DNA of 64,000 nt from an uncultured Opitutia bacterium (GCA_903873805.1 CAIQQB010000145.1:1-64000); one strand, 5' to 3'; numbered from the stretch's first letter, positions 18,008 through 26,987 are shown. Made by a program: numbers and translations. The notes: generated by a model from the letters alone, not told the origin.

Positions 18008-19762
18008 TCAGTCCAGGCTGCGGCTCTTGGCTGCGAACAGGCCCGTGGGGCGCCATTGCAGGAACAGGATGATGGCGACGAGCACGAGGATCTTTCCCAT
18101 CACGGGATTGAGGAGAATCTGCTGGAGCGACTGGTCCGCCATGCCGATGCCCAGCGCACTCACCACCGTGCCGAAGATGCTGCCGACCCCGCCGACGACA
18201 ACGGTCATGAAACTGTCGACGATATATTCCTGCCCCATCGACGGCCCGACGGTACCAAGCTGGGTGACAAACACGCCCGCCAGCCCGGCCAGGCCGCTCC
18301 CGAGTCCGAAGGTGAGCATGTTGACGCGCTCGGTGCGCACGCCCATGCACGAAGCCATAGTGCGGTTTTGCATGACACAGCGGATGAGCAGGCCGAGGGG
18401 AGTCTTCGTCAGCGCCAGCCAAACGCCGAACACGATCACCACCGCGAAGCCGATCACGAAAACACGGTTCCAGTCGAAGGTGACGTCGTACACCGTCCAG
18501 TTGCTGCTGAGGTAGACAGGACTGTCCACGTTCACATTGTTGGAGCCGAAGGTGAGCTTGAACAGCTGCTGGAGGATCAGCGAAACGCCCCAGGTCGCCA
18601 GCAGGCTCTCAAGCGGGCGGCGGTAGAGAAACCGGATGACGCTGCGCTCCAGGGCAATCCCGACCAGTGCGGCGGACAAAAACCCAATGGGGATCGCGGC
18701 CACGAAGTAAAGCTGGTAGGCCCAGCCGGTCAGGTGCAGGCCGGGCAGATGGACCGCGATTTTGACGAACGGCAGAGTGAACTGCATGCCTTCGCCAAAG
18801 ACTTTCTGGGTGATGTAGGTGGCATAGGCACCGACGGTAATCATCTCGCCGTGGGCCATGTTGATGACGCCCATCAGTCCAAACGTGATCGCGAGGCCCA
18901 GGGCCACGACGAGCAGAATGCTGCCGGCGCTGAGACCGCGGAAGAGGGTGCCGAAGAAATTGACGACCGACTTGTGCTGGTCGATGGCGGCCAGGGCCGT
19001 GTCGGCGGCCTTCACGATGGCCGGTTTGGCATCGGCCTCGCCCTTGGCCCGGGCGGTCTTGATCAGGTCGTAGCTGGCGGAGGCATGGAGGTCGCGCAGT
19101 TCGGTGAGGCCCTTGAGCTTCACGTCGTCGCTCGGGTCGGCCAGTTCGATCACGGCGATCGCCTCCCGCAGGGCCGCCTTGGCCTTGGAGTCGGTCTCCA
19201 GCGCGCTGCGCGCCAGCAGCGCGGGCAGTTTGTCGGGTTTCTGGGCGGCGCCGATGGTCTGGATGGCGCGCAGGCGTTTGGCGAGCAGCGGGGAGCCGAG
19301 GTCGAGCAGATCCACCACGTTTTTCATGGCGAGCCGGAGCCGGGCATCGTGTTCCACAGCGGCCTGCTTGGCGGCGACGAGGTGGAGGGGCTGGCCGGCG
19401 GCATCCTTCAGCGGCTCGCCAGTATCGACACGGGTGGCGGTCAGGGCGCCGGATGCATCCTTGTCCCCGGAGAGCTCGACCGGGATTTTCGTGCCGTCGG
19501 GCGCGGTGTAGACATAGAGATTATCCTGCCGCCAGGCGGTAAACAGCTCCCGGATGGCTTCGTCCCCCTGGCCGACCAGCGAGGTGATCAGTTCGCGTTT
19601 CTGGTTGTCATCAGCGGTCAGGATCGCCTTGACGATCGTCTGGCGCGGCGTGTCGGCGGCATGGAGCACAGGCACGGGCAGCAGCACCGCCAGCAGGAGC
19701 GATCGGAGGAGCTTGGGCAGACGCGACAGGAGAAGCACGGGTGGGAGATGGGTGGGCCACAA
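18008..19762 (-). CDS. urtB: Urea ABC transporter permease UrtB with periplasmic N-terminal domain
   Basis: A 584-residue protein. After a signal-like segment (LLLAVLLPVPVLHAAD) comes a roughly 250-residue helical, HEAT-like region (LLARSALETDSKAKAALREAI). A LivH-type permease follows (LGLAITFGLMGVINMAHGEMI, RPLESLLATWGVSLILQQL, TVVVGGVGSIFGTVVSALGIG). An extra N-terminal region is usual for UrtB. The start is uncertain: TTG at 19762 opens the frame, while GTG at 19738 gives a tighter signal peptide. Confidence 0.92.
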   Translation of the reverse strand: MWPTHLPPVLLLSRLPKLLRSLLLAVLLPVPVLHAADTPRQTIVKAILTADDNQKRELITSLVGQGDEAIRELFTAWRQDNLYVYTAPDGTKIPVELSGDKDASGALTATRVDTGEPLKDAAGQPLHLVAAKQAAVEHDARLRLAMKNVVDLLDLGSPLLAKRLRAIQTIGAAQKPDKLPALLARSALETDSKAKAALREAIAVIELADPSDDVKLKGLTELRDLHASASYDLIKTARAKGEADAKPAIVKAADTALAAIDQHKSVVNFFGTLFRGLSAGSILLVVALGLAITFGLMGVINMAHGEMITVGAYATYITQKVFGEGMQFTLPFVKIAVHLPGLHLTGWAYQLYFVAAIPIGFLSAALVGIALERSVIRFLYRRPLESLLATWGVSLILQQLFKLTFGSNNVNVDSPVYLSSNWTVYDVTFDWNRVFVIGFAVVIVFGVWLALTKTPLGLLIRCVMQNRTMASCMGVRTERVNMLTFGLGSGLAGLAGVFVTQLGTVGPSMGQEYIVDSFMTVVVGGVGSIFGTVVSALGIGMADQSLQQILLNPVMGKILVLVAIILFLQWRPTGLFAAKSRSLD

Positions 19763-19834
19763 CGGGTGGCTAGCTTCAGTTAGCAGGGCGGATGCCGGAA
19801 TGGCCCTGGAGATGCGACAAGGGCGCTTTTCCGG

Positions 19835-19871
19835 AAAACAAAAGGGGCGGGTTCCGTGTGGAACCCGCCCC
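19835..19871 (-). terminator. Intrinsic terminator after urtA
   Basis: On the minus strand a perfect 12-bp stem GGGGCGGGTTCC/GGAACCCGCCCC with a 4-base loop is followed by TTTTGTTTT. It lies between urtA and urtB, so it would cap most urtA mRNA and let only some polymerase continue into urtB. Confidence 0.88.
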
Positions 19872-19919
19872 CGGGCAATCGGAAGGGGAGTGCGACAGGC
19901 GCGGTGGCGCCGGATCGGA

Positions 19920-21188
19920 TTACTCCTTGGGCTTGAAGGTGCCCTTCAGATGGGGCTCGCCGTAGACGTCGGGGAAGGTCTTGAGGATCTTGAACTGGCC
20001 GTCCGCCTTGCTCTCGCCAATGTAGACCGTCTTGGTGAGGTGCATGTTGGGCTGGGTGGTGACCTTGCCGCCGGGACCGTCGAAGGAGATGCCGCTCTTC
20101 CAGACCTTGCGGACCGCGTCCACATCGAAGGTGCCGGCCTTTTCGACGCAGGCTTTCCAGAGGTACACGCCGTCGTAGCTGAGCACCATCGGGGAGTCGA
20201 CGACGCGGCCTTCCTTGACGACGCCCTCGGCCTTGGTGTCCTTCAGCCAGGCTTGGAAGTTGGCGAGGAAGGTCTTGTTGGCATCGCTGTCGATGGACTG
20301 GAAGTAGGTCCAGCAGCCGATCTGGCCAACCAGATCCTTGGCGGGAAGACTGCGGAACTCGTCCTCGGCGATCGAGTAGGAGACGACCGGGCAGGTGTCG
20401 GCGGTGAGGCCTGCGGCCGCGTATTCCTTGAAGAACGGCGGGTTGGTGTCACCGTTCAGGGTGCTGATGACGCAGGCGTCGCCGCTGGCGGCGAAGTCCT
20501 TGATTTCAGCGATGATCTGCTGGTAGTCTTTGTGGCCGAAGGGCGTGTATTTGCCGGCGGAGATGATTTTGCCGGCGCTGTCCTTCTTGTAGCCGCCACC
20601 AATGTTGGCGAGCGGGACACCCTTGCTGAGGAGATATTCCAGCAGCACGAGGTTGGTCGTCTGCGGATAGACGTAATCGGTGCCGATCAGGTAGAATTTC
20701 TTTTTGCCCTGGGCGATGAAGTAGTCGACCGCCGGGATGGCCTGCTGGTTGACCGCTTCGGCGGTGTAGCAGACGTTCTGGCTCTCTTCTTCGCCCTCAT
20801 ATTGCACGGGGTAGAAGAGAAGGCCGTTGTCCTTTTCGAACACGGGGAGGCAGGATTTGCGGCTTACGGACGTCCAGCAGCCGAAAACGACGGCAACCTT
20901 GTCCTGTTCGAGCAGCACCTTGGATTTTTCGGCGAAGGTGGGCCAGTCCGAGCCGGGGTCCTGGATGTCGGGGACGATTTTCTTGCCGAGCACGCCGCCC
21001 TTGGCGTTGATCTCGTCAAAGGTGAAAAGGAGGACATCGCGCAGCGAGGTTTCGCTGATGGCCATGGTGCCGGAGAGATCGTGGAGAATGCCGACTTTGA
21101 CGGTGTCGTCGGCGGCGCGGGCGAGGCCGGCCATCACACCGAGCGATAGAACGCCTGCGGTGATCGTTTTGCGGAGTGCGGAGGTCAT
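19920..21188 (-). CDS. urtA: Urea-binding periplasmic protein UrtA
   Basis: A 422-residue solute-binding protein of the urea/amide type. It has the signal peptide [20 protein letters not shown], then [50 protein letters not shown], and TYFQSIDS with SYDGVYLWK. It captures urea for UrtBCDE. It leads the cluster. A sigma-54 element lies 80 bases upstream and a terminator follows the gene. The leader before the ATG is made of C and A with AAACC repeats and no Shine-Dalgarno sequence. Confidence 0.96.
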   Translation of the reverse strand: MTSALRKTITAGVLSLGVMAGLARAADDTVKVGILHDLSGTMAISETSLRDVLLFTFDEINAKGGVLGKKIVPDIQDPGSDWPTFAEKSKVLLEQDKVAVVFGCWTSVSRKSCLPVFEKDNGLLFYPVQYEGEEESQNVCYTAEAVNQQAIPAVDYFIAQGKKKFYLIGTDYVYPQTTNLVLLEYLLSKGVPLANIGGGYKKDSAGKIISAGKYTPFGHKDYQQIIAEIKDFAASGDACVISTLNGDTNPPFFKEYAAAGLTADTCPVVSYSIAEDEFRSLPAKDLVGQIGCWTYFQSIDSDANKTFLANFQAWLKDTKAEGVVKEGRVVDSPMVLSYDGVYLWKACVEKAGTFDVDAVRKVWKSGISFDGPGGKVTTQPNMHLTKTVYIGESKADGQFKILKTFPDVYGEPHLKGTFKPKE

Positions 21189-21267
21189 GTTTGGTTTGGT
21201 TTTTGGTTTGATTGCGGGACGATGCCGGCCTCGGCGGTGGTGGAGCCGTGGCCGACGCGTGGGATTT

Positions 21268-21283
21268 AGCAGGTTGCTTGCCA
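21268..21283 (-). promoter_or_regulatory. Sigma-54 (-24/-12) promoter of urtA
   Basis: The minus strand reads TGGCAAGCAACCTGCT. GG and GC are exactly ten bases apart and it differs from TGGCACGNNNNTTGCW at two positions. It would give a leader of about 68 bases. Sigma-54 control through NtrC is the classic mode for nitrogen-scavenging genes. Confidence 0.75.
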
Positions 21284-21377
21284 CGCAAAAAATGCGGAGC
21301 CGAAAACTGCCATGATAGTTTCTCATGATGTGCGGGTTGCGTCGGCGGGTGACGGGAGGGCGGTTGCAGCGGGGCAC

Positions 21378-21409
21378 AAAAAAGCCGGGCGCTGCGAACA
21401 GCGCCCGGC
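21378..21409 (-). terminator. Intrinsic terminator of porin 1
   Basis: Minus strand: GCCGGGCGCTG, loop TTCG, CAGCGCCCGGC, then six T. It is 35 bases past the porin stop codon. The stem is identical to that of the terminator at 22564. Confidence 0.92.
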
Positions 21410-21443
21410 CGATAATGGCCAAGTCAGAGGAGACCGGACTGGA

Positions 21444-22409
21444 TCAGAACTTGAAGACGCCCTGCACGCCCCAGAAGGTCGTGTTGGCGGTCGGGCCGGC
21501 GGTCACGATGTAGCTGATCTCGCCGCGGACGCTGAAGTGCGAGTTGATCGTGTAGGTGGGCGCGAAGGTGTACTTCGTGTCATCGGGGGTCGGCTTTTTG
21601 TTCAGGTCGCCGCCGATGCGGAAGGCCGCCGAGACCTGGTCGCTGAACGTATAGTCGAGCAGTGCCAGATAGCTGGTGGCATTGCCGACCGCCGTGCCCG
21701 TGCCGCCCTCATGGTAGGCGACTTCACCGGCCACGTAGGTGTTCTTGTCGATCTGGTACTGGTCCCAGAGGTCATAGGTCTCCTGCTCTTTCACCGCGCC
21801 ATTCTTGGAGTCATAGGAAATGCCCAGGAAGAGGCTGTTGTCCTTGATGCCGCCGTAGGAGAAGTAGGTTTCGAGACCGTAGCTTTTCTTCAGCTCGCCA
21901 TCGCCCTTGAAGGCGGTCGGGCTGTTGAGGGCGGAGTCGACGACGGCCACACCGGCGTTCCAGTCTTTGTCGGTGTAGACCACGCGGGCGCCGTCTTCAT
22001 AGCCGGCAATGATGCCGTTGAGGTAGCCAAACGAAATTTCCGGGTTGTTAACGGTGAAGAAGGACTCGAAGCCCATCCAGCTGAGGAAACGGCCGCCGGT
22101 GACCGACCAGCCGCCGCCCGCATCATAAGTGGCGTAGGCATCCAGCAGCAGCAGGTTGTTGGTGCCAACCGGGGGAGTCGGCACATAGTAAAGGCTGATC
22201 ACGCCCTGCACCGGTTTGTAGTCGCCGGTGAATTTCAGCATGGCGCTGTCGATGTCGAGATGGTCGGTCCCGGTCCCGCTCGTCTTCTGGTAGGAGCCGA
22301 GCACGAAACCGCTGGTCGTGATGTTGCCGAACGTCTGGGCGTGAGCCGTCACGGCAAGCGCCAGAACGGACGCAGCAGCGACAGCCAGCTTGGTTTTGAG
22401 TGTAGTCAT
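21444..22409 (-). CDS. Outer-membrane beta-barrel porin 1
   Basis: A 321-residue protein: signal peptide (AVAAASVLALAVTAHAQ), alternating beta-strand text across the whole length, and a C-terminal phenylalanine (GVQGVFKF) as expected for barrel insertion. It belongs with OmpL/porin-2-like single-chain barrels and is paralogous to the gene at 22633. It lies just upstream of urtA on the same strand and has its own sigma-54 element and terminator. I infer it lets urea or small nitrogen compounds cross the outer membrane; the sequence alone does not show the substrate. Confidence 0.85.
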   Translation of the reverse strand: MTTLKTKLAVAAASVLALAVTAHAQTFGNITTSGFVLGSYQKTSGTGTDHLDIDSAMLKFTGDYKPVQGVISLYYVPTPPVGTNNLLLLDAYATYDAGGGWSVTGGRFLSWMGFESFFTVNNPEISFGYLNGIIAGYEDGARVVYTDKDWNAGVAVVDSALNSPTAFKGDGELKKSYGLETYFSYGGIKDNSLFLGISYDSKNGAVKEQETYDLWDQYQIDKNTYVAGEVAYHEGGTGTAVGNATSYLALLDYTFSDQVSAAFRIGGDLNKKPTPDDTKYTFAPTYTINSHFSVRGEISYIVTAGPTANTTFWGVQGVFKF

Positions 22410-22473
22410 GGTTATTTAGTTTGTTTGGTTTGGATGGCCGCCCCGCTTGGAGAGGGGAAACCGCCGCCAAATC

Positions 22474-22489
22474 AGCAGGATGTCTGCCA
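22474..22489 (-). promoter_or_regulatory. Sigma-54 (-24/-12) promoter of porin 1
   Basis: The minus strand reads TGGCAGACATCCTGCT with GG and GC ten bases apart. It shares CA-CCTGCT in the downstream half with the urtA site and lies 65 bases before the porin ATG. This suggests joint nitrogen control of porin 1 and urtA. Confidence 0.68.
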
Positions 22490-22563
22490 AACTTGTATTA
22501 AATATATTAATACAAAGTCCGTTTCCGGGGCAGCGGCCCCCGCAGCCGGGGCCGTCCGGGCAC

Positions 22564-22595
22564 AAAAAAGCCGGGCGCTGTTGCCAGCGCCCGGC
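22564..22595 (-). terminator. Intrinsic terminator of porin 2
   Basis: Minus strand: GCCGGGCGCTG, loop GCAA, CAGCGCCCGGC, then six T. The stem is the same as in the porin 1 terminator, but the tetraloop differs (GCAA instead of TTCG). Confidence 0.92.
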
Positions 22596-22632
22596 CGAGA
22601 TTTGTCAGGTTCGAAAGCGGCGGGAAGCCGGA

Positions 22633-23673
22633 TCAGAACGTGAACACACCCTGCAGGCCGAAGTAGTTGGCGCTGGGCTGGCCGTTGGCGGACAGGTGCG
22701 AGTACTCAGCACGGACGCTGAAGTGATCGTTGACCTTGTAGGCCGGGGCGATGGTGTACTGGGTGGCGTTGTTGACCGAGCCGGCGACATGCTGGTCGCG
22801 GCCGACACGGAGGGCGGCGGACCACTGCTTGTCGAGGGCGTAGGTCACGGTGCCCAGCCACTGGGAGCCGGACTTGCCCGTGTCAGCGGCGTTGGAGGAA
22901 TAGACGTATTCCAGCGCGGCGGTCAGGGACGAGTTGATGTTGTAGCTGCCCCAGAGGTCATAGAGAGCGATCGACTTCTTGGTGGAGTCGGTCGCGGCCA
23001 CGGTGCCCTTGTCCTGGTAGCCGACGGCGGCGAACAGGGTGACGTCCTTGATGGCGGTGTAGGTGAACGAGGCATCGATGGCCTTCGTATCCTTCAGCTC
23101 GGCATCCTTGTCGGCGATGGCGAAGCCATTGCCGGCGGTGTTGTAGAGGGAGTCGAGCAGACCGACGGTGGCGGCCCAGCCGTTGTCCTTGTAGTTGGCC
23201 TGCACGCCGACGTTGTCGTTGGAGGGGATCAGGGTGGCGACCGCATTGCCATAGGTGATGGCGTTCATGCTGGGCGAGTCAAAAGCCTCGTAGCCGAACG
23301 GACCGTAGAACTTGCCGCCCTGGATGGACCAGCCGCTGCCGGCGTCCCAAGTGACATAGGCGTCCAGGAGGCCGAATTCGCTCACGGCCAGATTCGGGAC
23401 GTAGAAGAGGCTGACGTTGCCGGTGACGGCGCCGTACTTGGAGGAGAAGTTCAGACGGGCCTCATCACCGCTGCTGAGGAAGTTGCCGAGGTTGGCACCA
23501 CCGGTGTTGAAGAGGGAGTCATTCGACTTGGCATTCTGCGTCTTCTCATACTGGTATGAGGCGACGACATAGCCGCTGATTTGAACGCTGCTGACATCAG
23601 CAGCGGAGGCGGTGACAGCCAGCGCCAGCAGGGAAGCTGCCGTGGCGGTCAACGTGGTTTTGAGTGTAGTCAT
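22633..23673 (-). CDS. Outer-membrane beta-barrel porin 2
   Basis: A 346-residue barrel with signal peptide (ATAASLLALAVTASAAD) and C-terminal LQGVFTF. It shares with porin 1 the start MTTLK, the middle segments LLDAY.TWDAG.GWS.QGG and YDLWG.Y, and the end HFSVR.EYS. The pair clearly arose by duplication. Start at MTTLKT, where the signal peptide begins; the frame is open for 19 further codons. Unlike porin 1 it has no sigma-54 element that I can find, so the copies are probably regulated differently. Confidence 0.86.
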   Translation of the reverse strand: MTTLKTTLTATAASLLALAVTASAADVSSVQISGYVVASYQYEKTQNAKSNDSLFNTGGANLGNFLSSGDEARLNFSSKYGAVTGNVSLFYVPNLAVSEFGLLDAYVTWDAGSGWSIQGGKFYGPFGYEAFDSPSMNAITYGNAVATLIPSNDNVGVQANYKDNGWAATVGLLDSLYNTAGNGFAIADKDAELKDTKAIDASFTYTAIKDVTLFAAVGYQDKGTVAATDSTKKSIALYDLWGSYNINSSLTAALEYVYSSNAADTGKSGSQWLGTVTYALDKQWSAALRVGRDQHVAGSVNNATQYTIAPAYKVNDHFSVRAEYSHLSANGQPSANYFGLQGVFTF

Positions 23674-24014
23674 GGTTTGGTTTGGTTTGTGTTGTTGTCT
23701 TCCTTTTCTAAGTAGGGGAAGGAAAACCACCCCATGAATCTTGAGAATTCGGGGGGTAAGGCAAGGAAACTTTTAGAGATAAAGCAACCTTTATGCAATA
23801 ATGCATTATGTTAATTAATGCCTCTTATCACTGTACAGTAGGTGCATATAATTGTTTTAGAAAACGACTGCTGATTCCTTTCAGGTAAGTTACAGGAAAA
23901 GTGGCGCTTTTTTTGAACGAAATTGAAGCTGTTCAATTAGCTGATTCCGGGCTGAAGAGCTCCAGTCATGGCAGGGTGGCAGCAGTCCCATTCATGGCCG
24001 TTTTGACGGTCAAA
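23674..24014. other. AT-rich regulatory gap upstream of porin 2
   Basis: This 341-base stretch has no convincing gene. The part from 23750 to 23900 is much richer in A+T than the window and includes ATGCAATAATGCAT and TTAATTAA. It carries the porin 2 leader and promoter. A 76-codon open frame on the plus strand starts at 23901 but runs antisense into mutT and lacks coding character. Confidence 0.6.
23770..23798 (-). promoter_or_regulatory. Possible sigma-70 promoter of porin 2
   Basis: On the minus strand TTGCAT and TAAAAG are 17 bases apart in the AT-rich zone, about 97 bases before the porin 2 ATG. The match to TTGACA/TATAAT is only partial. Confidence 0.35.
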
Positions 24015-24437
24015 TCACCGGGATTGCCAGGCCATGTAGTGCCGAAGGACGCTTTGATCAGCCGCCGCGAGATCCAGAGTGAGGAGTTGATCTGGTCTCA
24101 GCCAGACGACAGCGGGATGTTCGGCCGGTGAAGGACCCGGACTATCTGGAGTGAGCCGGGCCACGAAGGGAATCAGCTCAATCAGCACGGTGCCGTAATC
24201 ATGCCGACAATGCGGCAATGGGTGGAGGGGCAGGATGTGGCAGCCCAATTCCTCATGGATTTCGCGGATCAACGCGTTTTCGGGGGTTTCGCCGACTTCG
24301 ATCTTGCCGCCGGGAAACTCCCAGCGCAGGCCAAGGTGCTTGTGCTCCGGACGTTGGGCAACCAGAATACGTCCGGCATCATCCACGATCAGCGCGCAAA
24401 CCACCGGCACGGCGGATGGCGGAGCGGGGGCGGCCAT
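24015..24437 (-). CDS. mutT: MutT-type Nudix hydrolase
   Basis: A 140-residue protein with a complete Nudix box, GGKIEVGETPENALIREIHEELG. It is preceded by VAQRPEHKHLGLRWEFPG, which fits the MutT branch that removes 8-oxo-dGTP from the nucleotide pool. The start ATG is one base after the stop of the FKBP gene, so the two form a tight operon. The exact substrate is inferred from the family. Confidence 0.9.
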   Translation of the reverse strand: MAAPAPPSAVPVVCALIVDDAGRILVAQRPEHKHLGLRWEFPGGKIEVGETPENALIREIHEELGCHILPLHPLPHCRHDYGTVLIELIPFVARLTPDSPGPSPAEHPAVVWLRPDQLLTLDLAAADQSVLRHYMAWQSR

Positions 24438-24438
24438 G

Positions 24439-24984
24439 TTACTTGATGTCGAGCAGCTCGATTTCAAACACCAGAATGGCGCGGGGAGGAATCGTCGGAG
24501 CCCGCCCATAGATCCCATAGCCAAGCCATTGCGGGATAATCAGGGTGCGTTGTTCCCCTTTCCGCATGGTCAGCAGCGCCTCATCCCAACCCGGGATGAC
24601 CTTGCCGGTGCCGACGGGGAAGCTGAGCGGTCCGCCATGGTCGGCCGAGGCGTCGAACTTGGTGCCGTCCAGGAGGCGACCTTCGTAGTTGCTGGTGACG
24701 GTCTGGCCAAACTGGGGCGGGGCGCCGGTGCCGGGACGGCGGACGAAGTAGCGCAGTCCGGACGCGGTGATCTTCGCACCGGGAAACTTGGTCGCAAGGA
24801 TGTGCTCCTCCTCGGCCGTCAACTGGTAGGCCTCTGGCTCGACCGCCTCGCGCATCGCCGCATTGATCGGCTCGCCGGGATTGCGCCGGGAGATGATTCC
24901 CGACCGGACGACCAGTGCAAGCGTCGCCAGCATGGCGGCAAGCAGCAGCAGGACGAAGAAACTGCGAAGGTCGGGTTTGGCCAT
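24439..24984 (-). CDS. Membrane-anchored FKBP-type peptidyl-prolyl isomerase
   Basis: A 181-residue protein. An N-terminal hydrophobic anchor (FFVLLLLAAMLATLALVV) is followed by a linker and a C-terminal FKBP domain: VTSNYEGRLLDGTKFDAS, FPVGTGKVIPGWDEALLTM, GYGIYG, and ILVFEIELLDIK at the very end. It probably helps fold proteins outside the cytoplasm. I start at MAKPDLR; the longer open frame upstream is antisense to the ABC gene and unlike the family. Confidence 0.9.
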   Translation of the reverse strand: MAKPDLRSFFVLLLLAAMLATLALVVRSGIISRRNPGEPINAAMREAVEPEAYQLTAEEEHILATKFPGAKITASGLRYFVRRPGTGAPPQFGQTVTSNYEGRLLDGTKFDASADHGGPLSFPVGTGKVIPGWDEALLTMRKGEQRTLIIPQWLGYGIYGRAPTIPPRAILVFEIELLDIK

Positions 24985-25093
24985 GGCGGGCAGCAACACA
25001 GGCAGGAAATCCGCCGCAACGCAACCGCGCCGGTGCCGCCGGCGCCGAAGTAAATTGCCAACCGGCTCGGGGAGCTGTTTGCCTGTGCGCCCG

Positions 25094-26098
25094 ATGACCG
25101 CCATCGCGCCAGACCCTGCCGTGTTCGCCCCCGCCGTCGCGGTGGCCGGACTCGTCAAGCGCTACGGCGAGGTGGAGGCGCTGCGCGGCATCGATCTGAC
25201 GGTGCAGCCCGGCGAGCGGTTTGCGCTGCTCGGCCCGAACGGCGCGGGCAAGACCACGCTGTTTTCCATCCTCGCCACGCTGCGTACGCCGACCGCCGGC
25301 ACGGCCCGGGTGCTCGGCCGGGATGTGGTGACGGAACGCGACGCGGTCCGCCGGGCGATGGGCATCGTTTTCCAGGAACCGGCCATCGAGCAGCGGCTGA
25401 GCGGGCGGGACAACCTGCTGCTGATGGGCCTCCTCTACGGGCTGCCGTCCGCGGCGGCGCGGAAGCGGGCGGATGAAATCCTCGGTTCGCTCGGGCTGGC
25501 CGAGGCGGCCGGGCGGCCGGCGAAAAACCTGTCCGGCGGTCAGCGGCGCAAGCTGGAGCTGGCCCGTGCGCTGGTGACCGATCCGCAGATCCTGTTTCTC
25601 GACGAGGCGACGCTCGGGCTCGACGTGGATGCGCGCCGCGGGTTCTGGACGCATGTGCGCACCCTGGCGGCGGCGGGGCGGACGGTGTTTTTCACCACGC
25701 ACTATATGGAGGAGGCGGAGGTCGCGGACCGGATTGCGCTGATTGACGCGGGCCGGATAGTCGCGCTCGACACGCCGCGGGCGCTCAAGGCGCGGCTGGG
25801 TGGCGGTGTGATCCGGCTGCAGACCGACGATGACGCGCTGGCGCGCACCTGGCTGGCGGAGCGCGGCTGGGCGGCGGAGGCCGGCGGGACGGAGCTGATG
25901 CTGGTGCATGCGGATCCGGCGGCGGTACTGCCGGAGCTGCTGCGGCACCTGCCGGTGAAAGTGCGGCGGGCCGAGGTGCACGAGCCGAGTCTGGACGACG
26001 TGTTTCTCAAGCTGACCGGCCGCGGGTTTGCCAGCGAAGGGGCGGCGGCGCCCGCGGGCGGCGGGCGGGGCGGCCCGAACGGGAGGGGACGGCCATGA
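25094..26098 (+). CDS. ABC-2 exporter ATPase (DrrA/NodI type)
   Basis: A 334-residue ATPase: Walker A GPNGAGKTT, Q-loop GIVFQEPAIEQRLSGRDNL, signature LSGGQRRKLELARAL, Walker B ILFLDEATLGLDVDAR and H-loop FTTHYMEEAE. The C-terminal domain ends in HEPSLDDVFLKLTGR, usual for DrrA/CcmA-like subunits, then a Gly/Arg-rich tail. The start is the ATG of MTAIAPD. Its end overlaps the permease gene by four bases. The cargo is unknown. Confidence 0.92.
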   Translation: MTAIAPDPAVFAPAVAVAGLVKRYGEVEALRGIDLTVQPGERFALLGPNGAGKTTLFSILATLRTPTAGTARVLGRDVVTERDAVRRAMGIVFQEPAIEQRLSGRDNLLLMGLLYGLPSAAARKRADEILGSLGLAEAAGRPAKNLSGGQRRKLELARALVTDPQILFLDEATLGLDVDARRGFWTHVRTLAAAGRTVFFTTHYMEEAEVADRIALIDAGRIVALDTPRALKARLGGGVIRLQTDDDALARTWLAERGWAAEAGGTELMLVHADPAAVLPELLRHLPVKVRRAEVHEPSLDDVFLKLTGRGFASEGAAAPAGGGRGGPNGRGRP

Positions 26099-26898
26099 TG
26101 CTCCGCGGGATTTACGCGATCGTGGTGCTCGACATGAAGCGGTTCTGGCTCGACCGGGCGCGGCTGGTGGCCGGGCTGGCGCAGCCGCTGCTCTACCTCT
26201 TTGTGCTCGGCGCCGGCATCGGCTCGAGCATGGGCGGAAGCATGGGCGGAGGCGCGTACAAGCCGTTCATTTTTCCGGGTGTGCTCGGGTTGTCGCAGCT
26301 CTTCACGGCAACCTTTGCGGCGATCACGATCGTGTTCGACCGGCAGATCGGCTTCTTCAAGGCGGTGCTGGTCTCGCCCGTGCCGCGGCCGGCCATTGCG
26401 CTCGGCAAGATCGCGGCCGGGGCTTTGCAGGCCTATTTGCAGGGCCTGGTGGTGCTCCCGTTCGCTTGGCTCGCGGGGGTGCCATTCAGCTTTGTCAGCA
26501 CCGTGGCCCTGCTCGGGGCGATGGCGCTGGCCTCGGTGACGTTTTCCGCGCTGGGCGTGGCCGTGGCGGCGCGCTTCACCTCGACGACCGTGTTTCCGAT
26601 CGTGAGCAACGCGGTGCTGCTGCCGATGTTCTTCCTCTCCGGCGCGCTGTATCCGCTGAAATCTCCGACCACGCCGCACTGGATGCAGGTGGCGGCGCAC
26701 CTTGACCCGGTGGCCTATGCGGTAGACCTGATGCGCGGCGCGCTGCTGGGTCCGAATTATCTGTTCTTTTCGCCCTGGCTTTCGCTGCCGGTGCTGGCGG
26801 GCATGATCACGCTGCTGACGTGGCTGGCGGTGCGGGTTTTCAACCGCGGCGAGGACGACTCCAGTCTCGGCGCGACGAATTTCAACTGGCGGCGGTGA
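26095..26898 (+). CDS. ABC-2 type permease
   Basis: A 267-residue membrane protein with about six helices and the ABC-2 signature around PMFFLSGALYPL and HLDPVAYAVDLMRGALLG. It pairs with the preceding ATPase; the overlap is ATGATG. GGGAGGGGA upstream is one of the few Shine-Dalgarno-like sequences in this window. It probably exports a drug, lipid or polysaccharide. Confidence 0.92.
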   Translation: MMLRGIYAIVVLDMKRFWLDRARLVAGLAQPLLYLFVLGAGIGSSMGGSMGGGAYKPFIFPGVLGLSQLFTATFAAITIVFDRQIGFFKAVLVSPVPRPAIALGKIAAGALQAYLQGLVVLPFAWLAGVPFSFVSTVALLGAMALASVTFSALGVAVAARFTSTTVFPIVSNAVLLPMFFLSGALYPLKSPTTPHWMQVAAHLDPVAYAVDLMRGALLGPNYLFFSPWLSLPVLAGMITLLTWLAVRVFNRGEDDSSLGATNFNWRR

Positions 26899-26913
26899 GC
26901 GGGCGATCTGAAC

Positions 26914-26987
26914 TGTAGCCGGGGTCGCTGACCCCGGGGATTGAGGATCGGCTAACCCAATCCCCGGGGTCAGCGACCCCGGCTACA
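26914..26987. repeat. REP-like inverted pair, family A copy 3 (perfect)
   Basis: Arms 26914-26942 and 26959-26987 are perfect reverse complements over 29 bases with a 16-base spacer. Each arm begins at GTAG and folds on its own as CCGGGGTC-GCT-GACCCCGG. It follows the permease gene. Confidence 0.88.

Noticed and set aside
23674-23900. A third sigma-54 site for porin 2
   Set aside because: No GG-N10-GC pair with TGGC/TGC context is found on the minus strand of this gap.
23901-24131. A 76-codon frame upstream of mutT
   Set aside because: It overlaps mutT antisense, has no family, and its first part is AT-rich spacer.
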